This document shows positions 21,001 to 30,035 of a DNA stretch of 30,706 nt, one piece after another. A program made the translations under genes and the position numbers. Origin of the DNA: Plakobranchus ocellatus. Its lineage: Eukaryota; Mollusca; Gastropoda; Plakobranchidae. Every line of letters starts with the position of its first letter. Position 1 is the first letter of the stretch. The stretch spans positions 226,830-257,535 of the forward strand of contig BLXT01003551.1 of NCBI GenBank assembly GCA_019648995.1. Reading direction: 5' to 3'. Below the pieces are notes generated by a model. That model had not been told where the DNA came from. It saw nothing but the letters and a program-made list of their open reading frames with translations, and did no database searches.

Positions 21001-24000
21001 ACTATGATGACAAACCCTCAAATAACAGAAATTCTAAAAAAAAAATAATAAAAAAAAAAAAAAAAGAAAAACACGTACAACTTACAAAATATATCCGTTT
21101 CTTTGTAAATATATTGTACAAAGTTTTGGAAAATGGAAGACATCCTTCCCCAATATTCATTTTACCAAAAGAGAAAAAAAAAAAAAGAAAGAAAGAAAAA
21201 GAAAAAGAAAAAACGACAGTTTGGCAATGAATTTTTTTTCTGTTTTTTTTTGTTTTTTTTTGTAGCATATATTTTCCACTATTCTTAAGTATTATTAACC
21301 CAAGCTTGTCCATCAAAATAGCCTATTTAAGAAACAGAAAATAAATGGCAAATATCAAGCTCACCGAATGATTGATAAAATGGGAAGCATTGCCATAGGT
21401 TCCAGCATCTACAGAAAATGGGCCAGATGTATCATGGAAGTCCAAATCAAATAAGTAGGTGATACCAGATGCATCGTATGTTTTGCCTCTTTTTTCAGCT
21501 TCCTCATTTGTAATGACCTGGTCACGAAAAAAAAATTTATTTGCTATTTAATAGATTCCAAGAGCTATAAGGGAATGCAACATACTGCATGTCAAAACAT
21601 TAAAGAAGATTTAAGGCATTCAAAATACTAGGCAACATTTGTAAAATATTACATCTTTTTAAAAATACATCAAATTTATGTAGACGCTTACTTGCTTTCC
21701 CCTCTAGAAACTTCAAAATGTGTTTGACATAAAATGCTATCAGCACAAATTTAGAGCAAGTCATTTAAAAAATGGGACCCAATAATGAAAAGCAAGAAGG
21801 AATGAATATCTTTCCATGGAAATCAAATTAATTATCTGGGCCAGTTCATCATTACATACTTTTAGTACACTCAAGAAGAATAGTTTCACATTTCATACTG
21901 CATTGTTTCTTATCCTAGTCTCCTGTAGTGTTAATGTTTGCTTTAGAATAGTCTGACAAAATAACATCAATTTAAGAAGAACAACAACAATCAAATAGTA
22001 CCAGGTAGTAATGCTGATGCACTTCGTCTACATTAGAGACTCACAACAGCATCATGCGGATGTTTAGAGATCTAAATTTTCAAATACTGGGGAGTTAAAT
22101 TATCCTAAGTTTATTTCCTCATTCTTGTGTGCCAGAACATGCAGAAATGAAAAACTAAACCCATCCTTTGTTTTGAAAATTTAGTCAGAAATTTGAGCCA
22201 TTGACACAAAGCAAGTCATTGAAATAAAAATCTTATAATTTGTGTTTCATAAATGACTGTTTTGAAAAAAGCAATTTACAAGTTATGATAAACTAACTGG
22301 TAAAAACTGATACTTACTTCCCCCACATACTCAATCACAAATGACCCTTTCTTGATCGGCTGTAAAGCTTTGAGTCCCCATCCCTTGGTTTGAGTCCTGA
22401 AAATGCAGACTTTGACCCTCCTTCCTTTCTGTACGACACGGTTAAGGCAGTCAGGCCCACACTTGCATCGCGAGTTACACTCATAGATAGGGACACCCCT
22501 GCCTATACGCAACCGCTTAAAAGTTTTGAAGTAAGGTGGCTCAGAGCCACTTGCAACTGCACAGCAAGATTTCCTCTCCACATAACAGTCCTCACACTCA
22601 CACCCAACGAGAGGATCCTTGTCAATTGTTACACCTGGCCCTGCTTGTCTCTCATTGATGAAGACAAACTTTTCAGGAGGCCCTTCGAGGTCTACATTAT
22701 TTTCTACAAAGATAGGCGCAGGGTCATATCCACGACAGATCTCATTCAGCTTCCTCTCCCAAAGCTTGAGGGCATGCTGTACATCAGATTTCACCTTTCT
22801 CTTGGACAGCTTTTTTGTTCGCAAGGGCGCCTGCTTGCTTTTACCACTGGGTTTGAATTTATTCAGCGGGTCATGGCATGTCACCAGCTCTGTCAAAGAT
22901 ATTTTGTTCAATACGTCAGACTCCAGCAGTTTCCTATACAACTCATCCAGGAAATGTTTTGAGTTGAGAGAGGAAGTTGCAGAGCTTGGGCAGCTTCTTT
23001 TTCTGTTGAGGTTTCTTTTGGTCAGAATATGATATTCTTCAAGTAAATCATAGCAGTTGAGGTTTTCCTCAGGCTCCCATGTGTTATGCCATGAACTCCA
23101 TCCAAACCATTTAATGAGGTAATATGTCTTGTTCTGAAAATATAGCATTGCCAAAATTATAGTAAAAAAAAAAAATTTGATATGGAAAGTAAAGAGCTCA
23201 CAAAGTTTGAAAATCAGATATCATTGGCCCCAAGAAATACAACTAAAAATGCAAATGATTTGCACCTAAATAAAAGAAGCAATCTGAGTAAATTAACTCA
23301 AGTACCACAGACAGTGCTGCCTTAACTCTTAAACCGTTAAGTTTTTTTCTCACACGAGGCAATCAGATAGGATGTGTAGTTCAAAATGTAAAGGAAGTAG
23401 TCCCGGGGCAAGTAAAGTAGTTTTGGAATAATTTGGTCAGTCTAAAATTCAAAACAAGTTAACAGAAACAACAAACCCATAGGACGCTGGCAGCATCCAG
23501 TACCGTGAATCTTACAAACTACCGGACGCTCCCACCGTCCAGCACCGGTTTATGAGTTAACCCTTTCAACCCAGTATAGGAATTATAATAGTCAAACGAC
23601 CAATGGATCAGCATTATTACCCTTAAAGGGTTGAAACAACATATGTACCCAAGATTTGATCAGATGTCAATGAAGGAAGTGTGCAGTCGATTACAGATAA
23701 TTTGATTTCTCTGGAAAATAAAAAGAACATCAACTCATCTGTCAAAAGAAGTTCAAACAATTACAATGTCATCTGATCTCTATTGTTTTTCCGTTCTTTA
23801 GTTAAACCTCTTTGAACAAACGAGCCGTTTTGGATTGACAGTCACTTTTTTCCAGAATGTCAGCAAAAGCAGTCGCTTTTGTTTTGCTGCCTAAGAGTAT
23901 ACTGAGGAAGGACATCAAGGGAGACTGAAGACATTTAACTTGAAAAACATTATTGGACATTTAAGACAAACAGTTCACTTCATATGTAAACATTGCTTAC

Positions 24001-27000
24001 ATCAATTCTTTCCTTCTTCTGGATAGCTCAAAATTATCGTATCTGTATGCTTTATCTGGCATCTCTCTCATATTGACTCTTTTGGTTTCTTCTCAATAAT
24101 AGATGAGTTTTCATTAAATAAATCTTGTAATTATTATATAAACTTTCTAACCACTGTTCTGCTGATAATTTAGTAGATAAAAACATTCTGTTTAGGTGAG
24201 TCGACCTATTTTAAGCATGCAGAAGCGCACATTGCTTTGGAAGATAGCACAGGGGATAGAAAAGTGGTGAGGGTTTGAACTTAATTGTCAAAACATCACT
24301 TTTTCAATACAATTAAGAATACATGGTATGCTAATTTTTTGGGGGGCAAAGACTTCAGAATTTTATCAATGTATTTTTGTAATCTGGACCTTGTTTCAGT
24401 AATTATTGAAATAAGTAGTGCTCAGTAGCTCTGATAAAGGACAAGTCAATCACAGCTGTACATTGGCTCTTTTATGAAGCGTTAATAACTAAAGAAAACT
24501 ATTGATGAGATTCGGAGATCAGCAACAGAAAAAAAACGAAGTCAAAAGGAAATAAGAGGTCATTTAGCTTATGAAAATAGGAGTATAGATATCGAAAGAA
24601 CTTGAGGAATTTTTTAATTCAGCTAGGGTTAGAAAATTTGGACTTGAAGATCTCTGAAGGTTCCAAATAAACAAGGACTACAGCAAATACTTACATCATC
24701 ATCATCTGTTACATGATCAAGAATTGCCTCCACTTCAAAATCATCCTCCCATGATGATATGATGCCCTTTTTCACCACTGGGGGAAAAAATAAAAAATTC
24801 ACAACAAAATTGCCGAATTTAAACATTTTGGACAATGTTTTGCCTTTTATGGTATCTTCTTCATTAACAAAGTTGATTAACGAAAATGTATTGATTTTGT
24901 TCATTATCATTCATCAATGCATTTATATACAAAATTTTCCAAATTTTCAAGTTCAGCCCATTACTGAAGCCCTGATCTAACCAAAATCTAAAAGACAGAA
25001 TTTATTTGAGTGTACAAACATTTCACTATACAAATAGATTTCTAGAATTCACATGATAGGTGAAAAGAAGAGTGACTCAAGAAAAAAATGTGTTTCGTGT
25101 GTGTGTGTGTGTGGAAAGAGAGAGAAACGGAAAATAATTTACAAACATTTTTTGGCACATCCAGAAATTTTTTTTTTTTTTTGGCGCTTTTGTATGATTC
25201 ATGACTGGAGGAAAAGAGAGAGAAATGGAAAACAATTTAAGATTCTTTAAAACCACTGTATCATCATCAACTATCAGGTCTTACGCTTCCCGACAAGGCT
25301 CTGTGAGCTTCTTGGTCCCAATCTTTTCAGTACTTCATACAAAATATCCCGTTTTGTCTCCTCAGACAAACCCTTTATACCAGAGGATCTACAGCAATTC
25401 TCCAGATCAGCATAACCAACCAGACATGGTACAGATACAGCACAACATTCATAGTCATCATCCTTTGAAAGGAAAAAAAGGAAAAGTTTTTTTTAATGTT
25501 AAATTATGTTTCAGTTATTTTATATGATATAAATGGTAAACAAAGTCTTTACTTGCTTTAGGACAAGAAAAGAAAATAGTTTTAAATATATAGGCTACAA
25601 TTTTTTTTGTCATAAAAACAGAGGAAATTATCTGAGCAAGAACAGAGCAAAAGAGTGCACAGACAAGGGGAGGAATGGTAACTCAAAATGCAGATTATGT
25701 ATGATAGTTTGTAGCGCTTAAGTTGTCAATTGTGTCTGATGATATAAAAGATAATGTTAAATTGAACATTTTAATACTTTAGAACAAAATTGAAAACTTT
25801 CATCAGGAAAGCTATGATTCACCTGACAGCAGAGCTTGTAACATAAAGTAATTATATTAATATCTTCAGTGAATTTGAAGAGACTGACTGAGCATTCTAA
25901 GATCAAAGATTGATATTTAAACACAGAAGAGCTTTAGCGCACGTCAAATACAAGTAAATACAAGACAATCTCACATAGACGAGCGCAACCTTTGTCCATG
26001 GTTTGGCAGGGGATGTCTGGCAAGGAAACCAATGCCTATAAAATGTTTTCGCAGCCTTTCAATGTTTAAGATTATTGTATCACACCAAGAGATCAAAGGT
26101 TACTCTAGCCTAGAGGTTTGTCTCTTCATACTAAAACTCCTCCCATCATGTTCCTTGTACAGCATATTAGCAGTTTAGCATGATTTCACTCTGTTGTTAG
26201 AGGATTTAATAATATTGCGCTATCAGGTAATCAGTATCACACCGCCAGCTTCTCACAAAATAAAGGACATGCACAAAGAGTGCTGAGAAGCTGAGAATCA
26301 CAGCGTGACCAATATTCAGGATAGTCCAGGGACAGGCTCTACCACCTTTAGATCTATCTAAATCAGCTGCCAACGCACTAGATCTAGCAGGCAGACATGA
26401 GTTATTGTATGAACGGAGCACAATTACTTTGGTCTGCAAACTCTTCATTTCATAAAGTAGGCCTAGTTTATGAAGATACATGTGGAAGTAATACCGAAGT
26501 AATCAGGGTTGTTTCCTGATTATCTCCAAAATCCATCAAAATATTCAAAAATGATAATTTGGGACGATTTGAACTCGTTGAACTTGTCACATAAAAAAAT
26601 AGGAAAGTGCTCCATTGATTTGAAACTCTCTAGATTAGGTCTAGATCTAGATTCTAGATCTAAGGGCGTTTTTTCTACGATATTACCAGATCTATCTAGA
26701 TCTAGATCTAGGTATCAATGTTATTTTTTGGCAAAGTTCCCATTGTAGACAACACAGATCTTGTTCATATCTTTATTTCTTCACAAGCAAATCTAGACTA
26801 CATCTAGATCTATTCACTTTTCGTCGCATGTCTAATCGGGATTATTTCCTGTTCCATTCTGTGGTGGTCTGACTGCTATTTAGGCTAGATCTAACCCTTC
26901 AAAATCAAGCAAGAGGGGCTGTTGAGGTTTTGCCCCGTAACTTATTGAGATTTATAGTTGTATTTTTCCAAACAAAATCGAATCTAGATCTACATCTAGG

Positions 27001-27053
27001 TAATGTAGATGCGTTAGACCATATTTTACCTCATAATCAGATTCATATTCCAT
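15682..27053 (-). CDS. SUV39H: SUV39H-type histone H3K9 methyltransferase, 7 exons
   Basis: Coding exons on the minus strand: 27053-27030, 25462-25285, 24777-24695, 23133-22318, 21517-21365, 19146-19020 and 16001-15682. They total 1701 nt, or 566 residues plus TGA. All six introns are GT-AG and every phase closes. Domains: acidic N-terminus (1-13); chromodomain about 80-135 with cage aromatics F81, W104 and W107; pre-SET zinc cluster with nine cysteines (273, 275, 278, 285, 286, 314, 318, 320, 324); SET about 334-460 with EYVGE, NHSCDPN (416-422) and ELTFDYN (453-459); post-SET CxCx4C (553, 555, 560) just before the end. Family knowledge: the enzyme binds H3K9me through the chromodomain and deposits H3K9me2/3 from S-adenosylmethionine in heterochromatin. 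The sequence from [11 protein letters not shown] to the NRVVQKG motif is strongly SUV39H-like. The linker between SET and post-SET (about 90 residues) looks longer than in mammals. Orthology to SUV39H1 versus SUV39H2 cannot be split here. The UTRs are not defined. Confidence 0.95.
16163..16741. mobile_element. Possible pogo/Tigger-like non-autonomous element
   Basis: Begins CAGTGCGATTGAAACTATAA and, on the other strand, CAGCCGAAACCTCATAATTC; each is flanked by TA (16161-16162 and 16742-16743). Both ends and an internal segment near 16441-16470 carry variants of ATAATTCGAAGTCC. The CAG start, TA target site and ATAATTCGAA words resemble Tigger/pogo ends. Terminal identity is only moderate, so this is tentative. 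It lies in SUV39H intron 6 and contains the hAT MITE at 16256-16411. Confidence 0.4.
16256..16411. mobile_element. hAT-type MITE, copy 2 (nested)
   Basis: 156 bp with perfect 13-bp terminal inverted repeats, CAGGGATGCCAGT and ACTGGCATCCCTG. The flanks GGTGGAAC (16248-16255) and GGTAGAAC (16412-16419) are an 8-bp target duplication with one change. CAGGG-type ends and 8-bp duplications are the hAT signature. No open frame of its own. It lies in SUV39H intron 6. Confidence 0.85.
17621..17908 (+). pseudogene. LINE ORF2 C-terminus with (TGA)n tail
   Basis: A 5'-truncated insertion, antisense to SUV39H in intron 6. The open frame from about 17621 to the stop at 17893 reads [37 protein letters not shown] and [17 protein letters not shown], the C-terminal layout common in RTE/L2-type non-LTR retrotransposons. 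The stop TGA begins a run of six TGA units (17891-17908), the microsatellite-like tail of such elements. The frame is intact over the fragment, so the insertion is fairly young compared with 6418-6690. Reverse transcriptase and endonuclease are missing. Confidence 0.82.
17979..18007. repeat. (TA)n microsatellite
   Basis: About 14 TA units shortly after the LINE 3' end, within intron 6. Confidence 0.9.
19020..19146 (-). CDS. SUV39H: SUV39H exon 6, SET domain C-terminal part
   Basis: 127 nt, acceptor attgttcacag|TGT and donor AGCG|gtaatt. It encodes residues 419-460, opening with CDPN and ending EELTFDYNS. Cys419 is the SET residue that normally shares a zinc ion with the three post-SET cysteines. 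The trailing G makes Gly461 with GC of exon 7. The frame continues into the intron for a short way, giving a false longer ORF. Confidence 0.96.
19451..19581 (-). mobile_element. tRNA-derived SINE, copy 3
   Basis: In SUV39H intron 5, same orientation as the gene. It has the GGTAGTATGGTGGATAATGC head, B box GGTTTGAGTCC, and the CCTGAGATCATCTTGTTGTG tail, with a deleted middle relative to copies 1 and 2. Confidence 0.68.
19628..19656 (-). mobile_element. SINE 3' end fragment
   Basis: AGCCTATCCACTTCAAGGCA and following ATCTCA match the SINE tail end. It lies just 47 bp from copy 3 with an A-rich stretch between, suggesting tandem or nested insertion. Confidence 0.5.
20824..21011. mobile_element. 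188-bp inverted-repeat (MITE-like) element
   Basis: 22-bp terminal inverted repeats at 20824-20845 and 20990-21011 differ at one position; the core is CATAGTTATGTTCGAAA and its exact complement. The interior is AT-rich without coding capacity. It lies in SUV39H intron 5. No clear target duplication was seen, so the superfamily is open. Confidence 0.62.
21365..21517 (-). CDS. SUV39H: SUV39H exon 5, SET domain core
   Basis: 153 nt, phase 0 to 0, acceptor cgtgaccag|GTC and donor TCG|gtgagc. It encodes residues 368-418: [22 protein letters not shown], a glycine/aspartate turn, then [10 protein letters not shown]. The last three residues begin the NHSCDPN cofactor-binding and catalytic motif, which the intron splits after Ser418. 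His413 sits at the position of human SUV39H1 His320. Confidence 0.96.
22318..23133 (-). CDS. SUV39H: SUV39H exon 4: chromodomain end, pre-SET, SET start
   Basis: An 816-nt exon, phase 0 at both ends, acceptor attttcag|AAC and donor GAA|gtaagt. It encodes residues 96-367: the second chromodomain half (YYLIKWFGW...NTWEPEENL), a basic linker rich in Lys and Ser (about 136-215), [12 protein letters not shown], the [20 protein letters not shown] motif preceding pre-SET, the nine-cysteine pre-SET cluster (GCECEDC ... CC ... [11 protein letters not shown]), and the start of SET with GWG and FVIEYVGE. The open frame runs on past both splice sites, so its apparent initiator methionine lies in intron 3 and is not real. 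Confidence 0.97.
24695..24777 (-). CDS. SUV39H: SUV39H exon 3, first half of chromodomain
   Basis: The acceptor is cccccag, and the donor follows four GAT codons as gtaagt. The 83 nt complete the phase-1 codon and end in phase 0. It encodes [19 protein letters not shown], then [15 protein letters not shown] aligns with the first chromodomain strand of HP1/SUV39H proteins, F81 taking the place of the first cage aromatic. The exon ends at an Asp run, a turn between strands. Confidence 0.93.
25285..25462 (-). CDS. SUV39H: SUV39H exon 2, N-terminal region
   Basis: The acceptor is a pyrimidine tract ending tttcaaag and the donor is AAGC|gtaagacc; 178 nt, leaving phase 1. It encodes residues 9-67, including [14 protein letters not shown] and a likely helix [17 protein letters not shown]. 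The VPCL...L..LC pattern resembles the segment before the chromodomain in vertebrate SUV39H2. The last base C joins TG of the next exon to make Leu68. No chromodomain residues are encoded here. Confidence 0.88.
26627..27003. repeat. CTAGATCT-rich cluster in SUV39H intron 1
   Basis: Repeated CTAGATCT/TAGATC words, dense at 26627-26712 and again near 26793, 26883 and 26981. The word is palindromic and recurs elsewhere in the window more sparsely (for example 10917, 26346, 26388). It lies within about 430 bp downstream of the start codon. Confidence 0.7.
27030..27053 (-). CDS. SUV39H: SUV39H exon 1 (coding part), start codon
   Basis: Encodes MEYESDYE and ends at GAG|gtaaaa, phase 0. It was chosen because the next exon opens in phase 0 with more acidic residues (DDDYE), and because a GC-rich promoter-like stretch lies directly upstream. 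Such a short first exon is easily missed by gene finders. A different upstream start is possible but not needed. Confidence 0.75.
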
Positions 27054-27185
27054 GTTGCTGAAATCTACTGAAAACTCGGCAACCCTCTCTCTTCATCCGG
27101 TTTGTCTTTACCGCCAGATTGAGCCTGTTGATCCAGCCGGGCTGGCCGCACTAAGGCTACGCCCGGATTGGATGCTCAGCACGCA
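27054..27185 (-). promoter_or_regulatory. Probable 5' UTR/core promoter of SUV39H
   Basis: A GC- and CpG-richer stretch immediately upstream of the start codon, in contrast to AT-rich flanks. It holds an inverted CCAAT box (ATTGG on + at 27167-27171, about 115 bp before the ATG), the GC-rich block GCCGGGCTGGCCGC around 27135-27148, and an ETS-like CATCCGG at about 27095. No TATA box is apparent, as expected for a housekeeping chromatin gene. The transcription start is unknown. Confidence 0.45.
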
Positions 27186-28024
27186 AGTGCTTCATTTTTG
27201 TTGGTTGATATGGACGTTATCGATTAAAAAAAAATAATAATACATGAGAGTATATTGTCATTATAACCTGTATCGTCTGTTTGATTTGATAACTCACAGC
27301 CGATTTATAAAGGTGTATTTCTATGCTCACAGCTTTCTTACTATTAGTAAATTAAAAAAAAAAAAAAAAACTCTAGCTGCAGGAGAATTTTTAAAAGGTT
27401 GGTTTTAATATGAATAAAAAAAAAAACATGTTAAAAAATAATTTCAAAGCTTTATTATAGACCTAGAAAATGTTTATTTTGAGTATTGCTATCTTGTTTC
27501 TAAACTGCGCTTACAAATACATTATTTGAGATTTTTTTTTTTTAATCGGGTATGGTTGGCAATTCAAGCTATTAAGTTTTTTTTAACCTTGATCTGACGT
27601 ATACAGACTCTATTTCTTCGGTCTAAATCACTTGCGTGGCCTATTAAAGATAAAAATTATTACATCGTGAAATTGAATTCATCGCAAATCTAGATTACAT
27701 AGTGTATTTCTTATTGTAGGCTACCGGTACCCGATATTTTTCGATTTCTTTATATCATTTCATAGTAGGCCTAAGTTCAGAAGATACAACACATTAGAAG
27801 ATACAATTTCTTACTTCTGTATAATATATTTTTTTTAAATTACAAATGCCTAACGCTGAAAAACATAGCACATCGTGAGTTCTGTTAATTTTTTTTTTTT
27901 TTTTTTAATTAGAAGAGTCTAATGCTGAAAAACATAGCCAATCATTAAGAAAATTGTTGACAAAGAGTTGGTAGAACTAGAGCGAAGCAGTAGCTTTTTC
28001 AGACTTCCAATAATTTTAATGTAG
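27186..28024. other. No gene seen; T and A tracts, small duplication
   Basis: Homopolymer tracts and a short duplicated GCTGAAAAACATAGC (about 27854-27868 and 27924-27938). No coding evidence. Confidence 0.5.
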
Positions 28025-28382
28025 GCCTTTCTTAATCTTACTCTAAGCCAACGCAGCATATTTTGGTCCTGTTCTGAAATAATGTTTTTACACTAATTTC
28101 ACTTTACACTTTTACAAAAATCATGCTTGTTTCCTCTCATCGAAAATAGGTATTCGTGCGGTTCTATTAACTCCCTTGATTCAGCTTTCCAGAAGAAGGA
28201 CCCAGTTCTATCGGAAATGATGATGCTAATATATCGGAAAGAATAGAATAATCTGTTTTAATTTTCATTTCGAAGAAACAATTATTAATATTTTTATTGT
28301 AAAATGAGATTTGTGTAAAAACAGTTATTTATAGAAAAAAATGAAAATATGCTATGTTGGTATAGAGTAAGATTAAGAAAGG

Positions 28383-28383
<1 letters not shown>
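28025..28383. mobile_element. 359-bp MITE with 40-bp terminal inverted repeats
   Basis: The first 40 bp (28025-28064, starting GCCTTTCTTAATCTTACTCT) and the last 40 bp (28344-28383) are inverted copies with four mismatches. TA lies at each side (28022-28023, one extra G on the left; 28384-28385 on the right), fitting Tc1/mariner-like TA targeting. No transposase frame inside. Confidence 0.75.

Positions 28384-28464
<81 letters not shown>
28384..28464. repeat. (ATCT)n microsatellite
   Basis: About 20 perfect TATC/ATCT units starting directly at the right end of the 359-bp element. Confidence 0.97.
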
Positions 28465-28557
28465 GATATTAAATTAACAAAATTGGTCAAGTGCTCTACT
28501 TTAAAAGGAGCTTGTAAATATATAATTTTCTCACTTAGACATTCATTTCGTCCGTCA

Positions 28558-28636
28558 AAACACCAAGTATATGTACCAACATCTAATACTGAAGATGAAG
28601 AAGTAGAAAAGTTTTATAATAAAAAATAAAAAAATA

Positions 28637-28686
<50 letters not shown>

Positions 28687-29900
28687 AAAGGGCTATCTAA
28701 AAACTCATGACATCATGATAATGATGGGAGGTTTGAATGCAAAAGTTGGGGATGAAATGCTATCTTTTGCGACAGTGGCATGGGGACAGTAAATAAACGT
28801 GGAAGTAGGCTAATTGAATGGTGCCCAATCAATGATTTTACCATCAAAAATACATGGCATCAAAACCATCCTAGATGACAGTGGATTTGTTCGAGCCCCG
28901 GTGATAGAAATAGAAACAAAATAGAGAATATTCTCATTCAAAAACGATTCCGCAACGCTGTCAAAATATCAACATCATTGCCGAGAGCCGACTGTAAATA
29001 TCTACTCTAGCTCAATTCCAGTCATGTGAAAAGTTCAGATAACCTTAAGAAATTAAAAAAAGGCAATGGCTGGCCTTAATCTCCAAATGGACTTACTGAA
29101 ATTTGATGAAGAACCAAGAGACGAAATTGCTATAGCTGTGCGTAAAGAAAAAAAAATCAAATATGAGGCTCAACATCTGAGGAGTAGAAGAACTGTAGTC
29201 AGAAATAAAAAATTCACTTATTGAAGTCATAGGGAAAAATGTTCCAAAAAAAAAAAAAAGATAAAAAGAAAAGAAAAAAAAAAAGCAAAAGAAATGGATA
29301 TTCAAAAAAATTTGATTTGATGGAAGAAAGGCGCAATCAAAAAATATAGAAGCCAAATACAAAAACTTAAACAAGAAAAAATCAAGATAAAATGCGATGT
29401 AGTAAAAAAAACAATGGATTAATCAACAACGTCAGGAAAGAGAGCAAAAGCCTAATATAAACTGTAAATCCATGCATGCAAAAATTAAGGATATCAGTGG
29501 TTTGAGAATCAAATGCAGTAGCCCACGCTGCATCAAATCAAAAGACGGAACAATGTTAATGGAAAGGAAGGTTATACTAAACAGATGGTCAGAATATGTT
29601 AAAGATCTTTTTAAAAATGAAAGCCCTGAAAGAAAGAAAGACCTAGAAGGTCCAACTATCCTTAACGAAGAGGTAGACGCAGCAATAAAGGAAACGAACA
29701 ATGAAAAGCCACAGAACCAGATAACATACCAATTGTAATAATTACAGCATTAAATAATCTAGGAATATATCTGACAACAAAACTTCTTAATGCCATGTAC
29801 GATTGTGGTACGAGAAGATCTTTATAAATCTGTGTTTATAGTACTGCCTAAAACACCAGTACTTTTTTATGGTAGTGAGAGTTAGACAATGAACAAGATG
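28558..29900 (+). pseudogene. Internally deleted RTE-like LINE
   Basis: Successive plus-strand frames read: QVYVPTSNTEDEEVEKFYN (28567 on); MMGGLNAKVGDEM (about 28718); KRGSRLIEWC...FTIKNTWHQNHPR, then SSPGDRNRNKIENILIQKRFRNAVK (about 28797-28970). These are the apurinic-type endonuclease of RTE-like non-LTR elements. Then KDGTMLMERKVILNRWSEYV...NEEVDAAIK (29520-29695) is the usual segment before reverse transcriptase. Finally FIVLPKTP joins directly to VLFYGSES (about 29836-29880), so the RT core is missing. Frameshifts, stops, the GGLNA instead of GDFNA motif and a missing SDH show it is dead. Confidence 0.78.
28640..28683. repeat. (AT)n microsatellite inside LINE endonuclease
   Basis: About 22 AT units between the VYVPTSN and MMGGLNA parts of the LINE endonuclease region, interrupting the reading frame. 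Confidence 0.93.
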
Positions 29901-29984
29901 TAACATTATTCAGTCCCACTCCCATTTTAGTCATTATTCATTCCCCAATGGTTGTCTCACGTGTATCTGTTTCAACTACCCCTC

Positions 29985-30035
29985 TTTATCAAATTAACGA
30001 TCTACCGCTAGACCACCAAGCTAGAAGCATAATTT
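29985..30035 (-). other. tRNA A-box-like segment
   Basis: On the minus strand GCTTGGTGGTCTAGCGGTAG looks like the D-arm end of a tRNA or SINE head; TGGTCTAGCGG (30015-30005) fits the A-box consensus. No good B box follows at tRNA spacing (only a weak GTAGTTGAAAC), and no acceptor stem closes. It may be a decayed tRNA-derived repeat. Confidence 0.25.

Noticed and set aside
22390-23032. Two plus-strand frames of 137 and 190 residues opposite exon 4
   Set aside because: Antisense shadows of the conserved SUV39H exon; the minus-strand translation carries all recognised motifs.
22276-23154. The 292-residue frame as a complete single-exon protein
   Set aside because: It begins inside intron 3 and runs past the exon 4 donor, lacking half the chromodomain, most of SET and the post-SET that neighbouring exons supply in phase.
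23460-23640. Short repeated GGACGCT...CCAG words and CCTTTCAACCC/GGGTTGAAA inverted words in intron 3
   Set aside because: Matches are short and the boundaries unclear; too weak to call an element.
25201-25527. 108-residue plus-strand frame
   Set aside because: It overlaps SUV39H exon 2 on the opposite strand and has no motif of its own.
26247-26292. AGCTTCTCA/TGAGAAGCT hairpin in intron 1
   Set aside because: Arms of nine bases are expected by chance at this scale and nothing else supports a function.
28384-28464. A CRISPR-like or minisatellite array
   Set aside because: It is a pure tetranucleotide microsatellite without spacers.
29985-30035. A functional tRNA gene
   Set aside because: Only an A-box match; no B box at the right spacing and no closing acceptor stem.
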